Of a stretch of DNA of 64,000 nt, positions 15,001 to 28,200 are shown one piece after another. Where the stretch lies: NCBI GenBank assembly GCA_036898135.1, contig CM072519.1, forward strand, positions 70,558,750 to 70,622,749. Direction: 5' to 3'. The first letter of the stretch is position 1; the number at the start of each line of letters is the position of its first letter. Under the pieces are notes generated by a model. It was not told the origin of the DNA, searched no databases, and saw only the letters and a program-made list of their open reading frames with translations. The position numbers were made by a program, and so were the translations under genes. The DNA comes from Oncomelania hupensis (taxonomy: Eukaryota > Mollusca > Gastropoda > Littorinimorpha > Pomatiopsidae).

Positions 15001-18000
15001 GATTTTAACAATTTAATTTTTTTTAATCTTCTAAAGGTTTGTACTATTTAATAAAAACAAAATAAAACATCCTGAACCAAAATAAAATGTTCGTCCGTAA
15101 TACCTAATCTAAGTTGTCGCTGAATGTCTATGCAGAGCAATGCTGAACTCTTTGTTGCAATGAGCATAATGAACTCCTTTCGAAGATTCGATTATTCCTC
15201 AAAAACGTTCACTGTATTCGCGTAAGAAATGTCGCGCCATTTTGCTTACTTGCAACCTAACCCGCTTTTCTTCAGACTCGCTTTCATCGTCACTCTCGTG
15301 TAAACGCTTTCGCGACACCATGTTTACCACAATGGCGGATACAAAGTCTCGCACTACCTCTCACGCACGAGATTTTATTTTTGCGCATGCGCTCTAGGGT
15401 CAGCAAGTAAAGGAAATAGCAGATCGAAAGATATATAAAATCAGTGCGAAAAAAAAAAAAAAATTTTTTGGGTACACCACGAAAATGTGTATTTTTTACA
15501 AATTGCTCGTATTGTATGTTAAAAATTCGTAAAAATACGCGCTAGCGCGTATGGTAGGCACCTCTGTTGAAATGACCTTGGTCTCTGGCTTCAAATACAC
15601 TCACGTACGATTAAAAAAACTAAAGCAAATATTGTGTTATGCCAAAAAACAGTAACCTTGGAATGACCAAGACCTTCCGTGACCATAAACCTGGGATGAC
15701 TTAGACCTTCATGTGACCTTTGATGATCATGTATTGTGAAATAACCCAATGGTGTTGCATACTATGGGTCAAATATAAAGACATTCTACTATACGATAAA
15801 AATGTTTTTGTAACACCTAAATGACCTTGACATTCAACATCAATGCAAAATTGAAAAGATCCATATATTATTTCTAAATACAACAAGTTCGGACATTTCT
15901 CCTAGTTTTAGGGTCAATGTCAGTTCAAAGTACCCACACTTACTAACTTTGGACAGCTCTAGTGACCTTGCTCTTGGTGTGAGGTTGACCAAAGTTACAT
16001 AGTATGAGTGTCTCATTGATATCTATCATGCATAAAAGAAACACAACTTACAGAAACAGTAAATTTTGAAAACCAATGGCAAGTTTTACTAATATTTGCT
16101 GACCACGTGACCTTGACCTTGAAGTGAAATCATTCATTCAGATGATTCATTGATCATATTCGAGCAGAATAATATATAAAATAATCAGACAAAGTCACAC
16201 ATATTCACATTTTCCACTGGTTTCCTCCAGAATAATATATAAAATAATCAGACAAAGTCACACATACTCACATTTTACACCGGTTTCCTCCAGAATAATA
16301 TATAATAATAAAATAATCAGACAAAGTCACACATACTCACATTTTCCACTGGTTTCCTCCAGAATAATATATAAAATAATCAGACAAAGTCACACATACT
16401 CACATTTTCCACTGGTTTCCTCCAGAATAATATATAAAATAATCAGACAAAGTCACACATACTTACATTTTCCATTGGTTTCCTCCAGGATAGAATATAA
16501 AATGACAGTGACCTGTCCAAGCAATGTGTCTGTTCTGATGCTGTTGGAGCTCATCACCTTCAGCTCCAGTTTGGAGTATGGAGTTACAAGTCTGCACACA
16601 GGGGAAAAAAAGATAATGGTGATAATAGTAATAATCCTATCCTCTCCTATCCTGTAACTCTGAGGTCGTAGGGGCACCACAGATGATCGTTTAACCAAAG
16701 TACTCCCATCTTTCTATGTCCTTAGCAACCATGATGGTTCGCTCAGTGTCAAACCAGTCCATTCTCGAATATTGTCCTCCCAACTCTTTTTCGGTCTCTC
16801 TCTTCTTCTACCTCTTTGCACTGTGCCTTGCAGGATGGTCTTTGCAAGACCTGATGATACGGTGATGTGGCCATACCATTGGAGTTTCCGTTCCATCACC
16901 ACCGTGAGCAGGTCACCGTGTTGTCCAACGGCCTGCGTGACGGTCTGTTGGACACCGTCGCCGGTGATGTGCTGGGCACAGGAAATGCCCAGAAGTCCTC
17001 TGCAGCACCCCATCTCCGTGCCCTGCATCCCTCGCTGTAGATCTGCCATGATGGTCCATGTTTCACAAAGAAGATGGAGATGACAATGGAGCGCAGCAGC
17101 CTTACCTTGGAATGTAGTCTTGTCTTTCCAAATGGGCTTCAACCCCTCCAGGGCAGCAGTTGTTTGTGCGATCCTGGCGACGACTTTTCGCCGGGACCCA
17201 CTGTCTGATACAATGGCTCCTAAATATTTGAAGCTATGCACTGTGCTGAGGATTGGCCCTGGACCCCGATGTCTGTGTTGATGTCATTGGTGTTGTTGGT
17301 CATCATTTTGGTCTTCTCTGCACTTATTTCCATTCCATAGGCTGTGGAGGTGGTGTCAAGCCTCTGTACCAGCTGATCAAGCCCCTGCTTCTCTCCAGCC
17401 AATCCATCAAAGTCATCCGCAAAACGAAGGCTGGAGACCGCTCCATCCCCCATGCCTACCGAGCCCTCATGATCTGCAAAGGCATCCGACTTGATGCATC
17501 CCAGGAAGAGGCCGAAGAGTGTTGGAGAGAGAGCAGGCATCCCCGATGCACACCGATTGCCGTTCTGAACCAGTCTCCGACGGCGCTGCCATGGAGGACC
17601 GCACCTGCAGCTCTGCCATACAGGTCCCCGATGACTTCAATAATTTTAGGGCTGATGTTGTACACACCCCCACTGTCGCCCACAGAGCTGCATGTCAGAC
17701 TCGATCAAACGCCCTCCCGAAGTCCACGAACACATGACACAGATGACGTTGGCGCTGCAGGTATTTCTTGCAGATTATTCTGAGGTTGAAAATCTGTTCA
17801 GTGGTACCTCACCCTATCCCGAAACCCGCCTGTTCCTCAGCTACGATCTGCTCAGCCTGGGGCCTCAAATACTGGTCATAATAGTAATGATTAAAAAATA
17901 AAATATCATAATGATAACAATAATAATTTATTATGCAGACACATCTCACAAGATATAGTGAACAGGAGGGGGAGGGGGATGGAGGGGGAAGGTAATTAAT

Positions 18001-19164
18001 ATTGATAAAGATATGTCATGTGTAAAATAACAGGCACTTCACAAGATTGCTGCTGCTGATGATGATGTAGATGCTGCTGCTGCTGATAATATTTTGTATA
18101 GCACAATACTCCACAATGGTAGCCATGCGCATGGCACATGCATGGTAAACAAATGTATCCGACACAAAAGGTAAACAAGTGTGTGTGTGGAGGTGTGGGA
18201 GAGGGGGGAAGGGGATAGCGGTGGGGTGGGGATGTAAATAATGTCCACAATCTCAACATCAAAATCAACAAAACAAGTATTGATCAACATGTAAGAAATA
18301 AAACAGTGTATGGAAATGTACATAAATCTTTGCCAATGTACAACCCTGACTATCAACAAGCTATGATTATGATGACCCAACAATGACTTACTAGTATAAC
18401 ACTAGGTCAGAAATCTTAAGTGTTACTTCATCAGCATCATGATGACAAAACATGACTTACTATACAGCTAGTACAGAAATCTAAGGTGTTACTTCAACAG
18501 CATCATAATGACAAAACATGACTTACTATACAGCTAGTACAGAAATCTAGGGTGTTACTTCAACAGCATCATAATGATAAAACATGACTTCTATACAACT
18601 AGTACAGAAATATAGGGTGTTACTTCAACAGCATCATGATGACAAAAGATAACTTACTATACAACTAGTACAGAAATCTAAGGTGTTACTTCAACAGCAT
18701 CATGATGACAAAACATGACTTACTATACAACTAGTACAGAAATCTAAGGTGTTACTTCAACAGCATCATAATGATAAAACATGACTTACTATACAACTAG
18801 TACAGAAATCTAGGGTGTTACTTCAACAGCATCATGATGACAAAAGGTAACTTACTATACAACTAGTACAGAAATCTAGGGTGTTACTTCAACAGCATCA
18901 TGATGACAAAAAGATAACTTACTACAACTAGTACAGAGATAAGATAAGATAAGATAAAGATAAGATAAGACAACTTTATTATCTTTTACAAGAAATTACA
19001 TTGTGGTGTACAATTACAATCAACAAGGAATAAACATCACAATAATAATAACAACAATCATAATGACAATGAGGATAAAAATGCACAGTCACATATGAAT
19101 AGAATTACACTTATGCATGCTAACATTTAAAAAAAAATGTGAAATGAGATTATTTTGGGCAAAC

Positions 19165-19217
<53 letters not shown>

Positions 19218-22200
19218 CATTTATTAAGTAATGAGACAGCCTTTGGAATAAAACTGTTTTTCATTCTGAGAGTTCTGACCCTTGGTGTTTGGTAGCTTAT
19301 CTAATCTAAAGTGTTATTTCAACAGCATCATGATGACAAAAGATAACTTACAATACAACTAGTGCAGAAATCTAAGGTGTTACTCACACTGTGAAGTGTT
19401 CCTCCCATTTTGGGGTTGTTGTCTTTTTGACGACTTCAGTCTTGCGAGGAGGCTGACCATCCACAATCAGTTCTAGGTAGGGGTCTGGCTTGGAGGAAAA
19501 TATGCCCCCAGCATTTGTAAGCTTGGCATTTTGAACTGAAATCAAACAAACAAGCCCATTTAATCAATGCACATTGTTTACACGCAAGATAACTGAATGG
19601 CCTTCCAGCTTACTTGGTAGCAAGTTGTGCACAATGAGGAAAGGCCGACATCTGCAAAGTAGTAGACTGGCTCAGTACTTAAAACTCTGGCCTGGCCACA
19701 GGCCTTAATAAAGGTGCATACCTTTAGGTCATTCAGGGTGTCCATTGTCCAGGGCATTTGACAGTGCACTTCATGCTGCAAGTTGCAGCTTTGAGTTACA
19801 TTGTGTTTTGGGTAAGATCTTTCAGTTGGCAGATCGGCTATATAATTACAAAAATTGAATTAAGAAGTTTTAAACATCCCCCAGTGAAACAAGACCTCAT
19901 TGTTAGTGAGAGCAATGCTTGGTACCCGTCTATTGCTTTTGGGTCAGCATGGCTATTGTTTCCTCCCTCCAATGGAATACTGGATCACCCAGTGCCCTTC
20001 ACGTGCCCTGGCAGACTGATCCACTAAAACAAAGGTATGCACAAAAAGGTACTAGGCTGTACTGATTGGGGTAAGCACTCCGTTACATAACAGCGTGTAT
20101 TCCCAAACTACACAATGGGTCAGGACAGATAAACGCCAGTCTAACCAAAACCTATACAATTGCTCAAATCACTCACACACTACATATTATTATGCAACGT
20201 GTGTGTGGGAATGGTATATAGCCCAAATCAAGTCTAACAGAAAAATTACAGAGTAGAAATGGAGTTGTAAAGGGGTGAGTGAGTGTAAAATAGCCTCTAA
20301 CTTGTAACAGTGTCAATCAATACTTATATCAATACTTCCAACTACACTGACACTAATCTTCCTCTAACTTGTAACAGTGTCAATCAATACAAATATCAAT
20401 ACTTCCAACGACACTGACACTAATCTTCCTCTAGAGTCTAACTTGTAACAGTGTCAATCAATACACAAATATCAATACTTCCAACTACACTGACACTAAT
20501 CTTCCTCTAACTTGTAACAGTGTCAATCAATACAAATATCAATACTTCCAACTACACTGACACTAAACTTCCTCATTCTAATTTTAAAAAATGCACTGGC
20601 ACCTTTCCCACAATAGAAGTACTAAAGGTCACATGGCTCAGAACTAGATTAGCGTCTTTCACAACAGTGGATGATACTTAGAGTTAGATTAGTGTCTTTC
20701 ACAACAGTGGATAATACTTAGCTTAGTGTCTTTCACAACAGTAGATAATACTTAGATTACAGTCTTTCACAACAGTGGATCACTGGATAATACTTAGATT
20801 ACAGTCTTTTACAACAGTGGATGATACTTAGATTATTGTCTTTCACAACATCCTATCACTGAATCAATATAATTACATGTTTTCATTTATATAACCGTAT
20901 CTGAATTCAAACAGACGGTAAAGGCGTTCATTTCATTTGAATTCAAAGGGTAGAGAACTAATTTCCTTTTAATTGTACAACAGTACACGCTATCTTAACA
21001 GTCAATGTGAATGTCATCATTGTATCACCATAACAGCCTGGGCTATTACTAGCAGTGTACTGAACTGTAATAACTTAATAAGACAGATTAGTTCACTTCA
21101 TGAGCTACATCTACCTTTTCCCTTTTACAATAGTCAATGCCATCACTGTATCAACATGTTTGAATTCATTGATGCTAGTGGTAGAATACAACAGCCCAAT
21201 TATTTCCTTCATTCCTCAGTCTCGCTGCAACCAGTACACGTCAAACTACAAGGAATTCAATGATCTCTCAAGTCTTAGGCCTCTATCCATTGACATTGCA
21301 CATGGTATTATGGTCAGCTGCCTATTATATCTACACACACACCTGTATGTCATTTTCTCACATTTATATTAAAAATACCCAATACAGAGCTTTATGGTTA
21401 TTTATAAACTCTGAGCACTTTCATACTTGCAATGAGTTTGGGCAGTACACAAAAGGTAGTCTTTGTGTACTGCAGTACACAAAAGGTAGTCTTTCTAGCA
21501 GTACACAAACGGTAGTCTTTCTGGCAGTACACAAAAGGTAGTCTTTCTAGCAGTACACAAAAGGTTATCTTTCGATACATAATGGTTGATGGTTGTCTCA
21601 GGTCAAAGTCAATACACATAGTTATTAATATTATGGTCAGCTGCCTACAAGTACTTAACAAGGAATCTGAAAATATAGGTCATTTTCTGAGCATTTATTT
21701 GTAAACCTTCATCAAAAACAATGAGCACTATGATAGTTGCCAGATATTGAAAAAATACATTGGTAATCTAGCAATAAAACACATCATATCTCTTAGTACA
21801 ATTAGAGATAGATCTAACATACTATAAGTTATTCCCACCATCAACAAGTTACTTTGGTCAGCTGCCTAGAACACAAGTATTTTAAGTAATTTAAAAACTT
21901 ACCAAGTGATATATTTTGTGACATTTAAATTTTTATCAAATAACAAATGTTGTTCGAATGTTGTCTGTATGTACAGTTTAACTTTTGTATACAGTTTAAC
22001 TTTAATTTTATTGTTTTATTGGATTGTGATATCTGTTTGTAAACCGGTTTGTGTGATGTCACTCTGTGATAACTGTACCCTGGCAATAAGCTGCGTCTAT
22101 GATTAGATAGAAACAGCTTCTTCTGTTAGATTTTGATTTACATTCTATTACATCAGTTACTATATATACATTAATAGCGTGTGTGTGCATATATATAATC

Positions 22201-25200
22201 GTATCCTACATGCTGTAGAGATTTTAAACAAATATTATACTATCTTTACAATACAATACAATACAATACAATACAATACAATACAATACAACTTTATTCA
22301 TCCCAAAGGGCAATTACATTATAAGTTTATGAGGCAGCATAAAGAAACTCAAAAAATGTATCATAAACCATTTTTTGAAAAAAAACAACAACAAAAAAAA
22401 AAAAAACAACATAAATTTAAAAAACATCACACAAGCACACACACGCGAATCAAGATCACAAGTGATATCACAAAAGTCAACAAAATTCAACAAGTTGATG
22501 AAAAAGTTCAGCCAGTACACATAGACACTAAAGGGAGACTCTCACTATATAACAAATAAGATCCCCAAAGTGCCGAAAACTAAAAACTTTAATTTTTTAT
22601 TGTATTTTATTTTTATTTTAATTCTGTTTATTTTAGTGATCAAGTGCCTGTCATAGTTCCTTGTGAAAGATTTGTTGAATTGAATTTAATTGAAAACCAA
22701 CTGCTCCCCTTTAACAATATATTTTTATTATTTGTATAACTAAACACTAACTCCGCTACTGGTGCTTGACAGCAAGGAGTGTTGACAAAGTAGTAATAAA
22801 GGTTACCTGTGTTATGTGTACAAGGTTATCTAAGGTCTAAGGACAAGCCCATTCACAACGTTATGGTCAGCTGAGGACCACACACCCATAGTATAGAGGG
22901 GAGAGCAGGCAGCGTGTGTGAAACACAAGTGATAAAGGTGGCTGTGGCCTAAAGAGATGGACTGGAGTGTACAACATCTTGCATACAATCCTTATTACAT
23001 GCTGTCCCCTGGGGAATGATAGACTGGAGTGTACAACATCTTGCATACAATCTTTATTACATGCTGTCCCCTGGGGAATGATAGCAAACATCTTTCTCCC
23101 TTTCTCTGCCTTCCTATCCTATCCTATCCCGTAACTCGGAGTTCGTATGGGCACCACAGATGATCGTTTAACCAGCGTACTCCATCTTTCCCTGTCCTCA
23201 GCAACCCTGATTGTTTCACTCAGTGTCAAACCAGTCCTTTGTCCTCCCACCTCTTTTTCGGTCTCCCTTTTCTTCTACCTCATTGCACTGTGCCTTGCAG
23301 GATGGTCTTTGCAAGACCTGATGATCTGGTGACGTGGCCATACCATCAGAGTTTCCGTTTTTTCACCACTGTGAGCAGGTCATCGTGTTGTCCAATGGCT
23401 TGTGTGATGGTCTGTCGGACTTCGTCCTTGGTGATGTGCTGGGTATAGGAAATGCCCAGAAGTCTTCTGTAGCATCTCTTCTCCATGCTTTGTATTGTAT
23501 GTTGGAGATCTGCTATGAGGGTCCATGTTTCACAAGCATATAGGAAGATGGAGATGACAAGGGAGCGCCTGCAGCAGCCTTACCTTGGAATGTAGACTGA
23601 TGGTCCTGTCTTTCCAAATTGGCTTCAACCTCGCCAGGGCAGCAGTTGTTTGTACAATCCTGGAGAGGACTTCCTGTCGGGGCCCATTGTCTGAAACAAT
23701 GGCTCCTAAATATTTGAAGCTATGCACTGTGTTGAGGGATTGGCCTTGGATGTTGATGTCCGTGTTGATGCCATTGGTGTTGTTGGTCATCATTTTGGTC
23801 TTCTCTGCACTTATATAATTTCCATTCCATAGGCCCTGGAGGTGGTGTCAAGCCTCTGCCTTATTAGTTAGTATTCACAGTGTACAGAGACTGTGCAACA
23901 CCTACTCCCACCTGTAGTGGGAATAGACCTGGCAGTCTCAAATACTCCTCCTGGCCTGTAGTGGCAGGGGTAGATCCGGGGGTCCCTCCTCTTCCCTCCC
24001 CCCACCCACCCTTCAAAAAAAGAGAAAGAAAAAAGAAGGAAAAAAGAAGAAAAAAAAAAGAAGTAATAAAAGAAAAAAACCAACAGAAATGAGAAATACA
24101 AAGAGTACTAAAAACAAGTTGTGCTTTGTCTCTTGGTGTTGACGCGATGTCTACCACAAATTTCCAAAGCCTATGGATGTCTGCGGTCGAAAGACGAATC
24201 TTATTATTACAGCACGGTTACGTCCCTTGGGGTTGCTTTCACTTCCGTTTGCCAGTGCAAAGTGTAATAGTGGGTTTTTAAATAAGTGCTGAGGGCAGGA
24301 AGCTGAAGGCAACACCGAAGCGACCCCCTCTTAAATCTGCCGATGCAGGGGACACTAAGAAACTGACGGCTTTCTTCTCACCACTGCCAATGGGTGGTAA
24401 ATAATAATATTAATATTTTTCTTCTTTCTTTTTTTTCCCCCTCTTTTGTATTGTGCTATTTTAGTGAATACCTACTATGCAAACTGGCGTCATTTGTTCT
24501 CAGTTTTTAATTCCTTTAATTTTTTGCACAATTCTCAAATGACGTCATTTTATTATTTGTCGGCTGTACAGGAATAATACTTAGTTCTTCATAAACGTAG
24601 TTCTGTCCTCTGACAAAAACTTTATTTTTAAAACAACACCTTAAGAAACACTTTAAACTCGATGCTTCACAATGGAAAATGTAGGCCTGCTTTTGATATT
24701 AGATCTAAATATAAAAATATGTTCTGGGGAAAAGTATACATTTGTACGCTCTTAGATTTGAGAACATGGTATGTAACAAAGAGAGATAAAGTCATGAATC
24801 TGATCAGTCAAACTAACATTAAAGAAATATAGATAAATGTTGGGTTGTGTCCATAGGTAAGTATGTGTCTTTGCTTACTTATATAGAAAATAAAGGAATT
24901 AAATAAATGGTCTGACTATACTTTTTGGTTCTGTACATAGCACTATAATGCAATATTTCATCATTAGCTGATTCCAATGATACTAAACCCATTTGATGCT
25001 GTCTCAAAAGGTGACCAAAAGGAAGCATGCAGTCTTTGAACCATAAAAAAAAATATTTCGGTCATGTATTAAAGCTTTTTCTTTGCATTTATAAAAAAAG
25101 CAATATAACTAGGTACTAACATATATCAACATTACACACACAAAGGTTGAAAGAAGTTTTTTATTGCTATTTTTCCACTAAAAATTGACAAAATTTTGTT

Positions 25201-28200
25201 GGCGCGAATGTGACATTCTGTGTGACCTGAAAAAACTCCATCTCCTTTTCAATAAAATTGAGTGAAACAAATGAACTTTTTATGTTTGATGTGTTGCATT
25301 AATGTTAATTTTTAACTTTAAATGTCTTTCAGCTTTGCAAAACATTTTTATTTATGTTTAGGGGGTTTGTAAAAATGACGTGATCGGTCGTGACGTACTT
25401 TGTCTCAACGTTGCTTGCCTTTCTTATTAGATAGCTAAACATCCATGCTGATTAAATAAGAACAAAAAATCATTGACAGATTAAACATTACTTATCCTCA
25501 CTAATTTATGTTTTTTTGTAGGAAAATAATAATTCTTTCATAGTAAATTTATCGTAAATTGAACGCAAGTAATTCCTTTGTCTTTCGGTAACCATCCTTT
25601 CCAATCCGAAAATTTAACAAATTGATGACGATTAGTACCTTTTCACACGGAAATAGTTACAGCGAAAGTCTCTTGAGATTTCCGATCCAAAGTTTTCATT
25701 CCAAGATGGATGCTTTGAAAAGACCAGGTTGGTGTTTCTCTATCGATTTTGTTTTTTCCTTGTCACGACCGACCACATGTTACGACCAATCAAAGAGTCT
25801 ATCAATATTGTAAGAAAATATTTTTATCTTAACAAACTGGTTTATTCTATGTTAAAAATTAAATTACAGATGCTATTTTTCATTTTTCGCACTTGATGCA
25901 CTGATGAAAACACGTGCTTTTAAATTTGCTTTCGTTTTTTACTTTTAGTGATAAAAGACGAAGTGATTCCTTGACTGCTTTGTTTTGCAGAGTTTATTTA
26001 AATCTTTCTTGTGCTATATGCAAATGAGTAAATATGCCATTCACCTTTTTTTGTGTTCTACTCAATTTACTTTTTTAAAATTCTACTAGTTAATCATGAT
26101 TTCAGTGTTCATTGGATGTGACATGTCGGTTGTGACAACTTTGTCTTTACTAAAGACAAAGTTGTCACAACTGACATTAGACAAAAAAAAAAGAGTATAT
26201 GGATGGTAAATGCTTATTAAAATAGATTTTATTCATTTATAGTAAAATATCTTATTTCTTGAGATGTAAACTGGCAAATAAACTATGGATGGTATTTATT
26301 AAAGTTGTTTTGATTGTTTTCTTGAAAAAATATACTTCATGGTTTGGTCGCGTGCGACAGGACATCATTTTCACTTTACCCTTTTATACTGATAATGATG
26401 TACTTGAAATAAATTTATACATTTTCTTTAAAAGCATTGTCCTTTTTTGTTTACTTTTTTATGCTGCAATTACTTTTTTCTTCCATGACCATCTTTTTAC
26501 AAGTAAATTCATGATTTCAGTGTTCATTGGTTGTGACGTGTCGGTTGTGACAAAGACAAAATATATAAATATAGGGATGGTACATGCTTATTAAAATAGA
26601 ACTTAGTAATTTATAGTAAAATATCTTATTTCTTGAGATGTAAACTGGCAAATAAACTATGGATGGTATTTATTAAAGTTGTTTTGATTGTTTTCTTGAA
26701 AAAATAAACTTCATGGTTTGGTCGCGTGTGACAGGACAAAGTTATCATTTCAAAATTTTGTACTGGTAAATGCTTTATACTAAAAGTAAATTAATACTTT
26801 TTCTTCAATAGTAATATGCTTACTTGGGCTGTGTTTGGAAATTGCTTAGCTGTTATTTTCTTTAATTTATTAAAAATTTTCTTTTGTCCACTGTCACACG
26901 CGACACATGCCACCTTCACCCCTATTACCAAGCATATCTCTGTAAACAGAAAAGACATTTTGTTTAAAATGTTATTTTTATGAAATTTAAGCTTAAGACC
27001 ACACATTAACATCAAAACTGCAAGTCTCAGTCACTTTTCAATTTTTTGCTGCAATGTCACATTTCTAGGTTGACCTTTTGAGACAGCATCATTTCTGAAT
27101 CATTATTAGATGCAGAGATATTAACAAACAAAACTGACCAAAGTTTCTATTTGAAATTGCACATTAAGCCAGCTATGAAATTGTACTGGAAGCAGAGATG
27201 CTATTTCTGAGTTGAAATAAAGCAGACACTATATTTATAATAAGAGAAGTCAAATAAAATCCACAATGGGTGCTTGTGTGACATTGGTGGTTATCAGCCT
27301 TACTCTCACAAACATGCTCTTACTTCTCTCTTTCTTTATCTGTATGTAGTTTCTATGGTCTTTCTGTTTCATTTGTTCCTTAGCAATGTGGCATTATGGC
27401 GGTGCCTGTATTTTTTAAAATAGTAACAGTGTCATGCTCATATTGAGCCGCACATTGCCGTCTCAAAGATATGAGCGTATATTATACATGAAATAGAAAT
27501 AGATTTACACTACTGATCAACAACATTATCTTCAAGGAGGTTCCTACAATGCACCTCATAAAGTTACATTATCTTCAGCGTGGTACGGAACCCCTCCCCT
27601 ACCATATCCTTGATCTACCCTTGTAGTAGAAATATACTTGGCAGTCTTAAGTACTCCTTCTGTAGTACAAAAGACCTGGCAGTGTCAAATTCTAGCCCCT
27701 GTAGCAGGACTATAGCTGGCAGTCTCCAATGCTCCCTGTAGTTTAGGCACACAGTTTCAGATACTGTGCATGGACGACTCAGTGCCAGCAGGATTTAAAC
27801 CTCTGTCCTCGTGCACAATTATTTAATGAATTAACGCTATTTATAATTTTAATGCACACTATAACATGTCACATCACATGATGATGATCTAGGCCTTGCA
27901 TTATTTAGGCCTTATGAGCAGTCTGTATCCTCTTTTTGTCTCATTTTTTCTTTTTGCAGTATCACTGCGTGTATTTGATTTTGCAGCAGATGACAAGACC
28001 AAGAGTTATCAGACCCTGTCACATCGTCTTGCATATTTAATATATGCCCCTAGACCATAAAAGCACTTACTAACACATTGGTTAATGAATATTTTCCATC
28101 AAAACTGACATTGATGTATAGCGTATTTAAGTTATTAATTTTTAAAGATGTCACTACTGGACAGGAATCTCTTCCCTGAAGTTGGGCACTTAGTTATCAG

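Larger units (their letters stand above)
11221..15566. mobile_element. hAT-type DNA transposon, 4.35 kb, degenerate, with nested insertions
   Basis: The ends are perfect 14-bp inverted repeats CAGAGGTGCCTACC / GGTAGGCACCTCTG (CAGRG start typical of hAT). TTGAAA flanks both sides (11215-11220 and 15567-15572), a 6-bp target duplication. It contains a broken transposase N-terminus (about 11848-12560), a TTAA-type MITE and a 695-bp retroposon. It is inserted in a copy of repeat family 3, whose halves lie at about 11170-11220 and 15567-16170. Confidence 0.8.
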
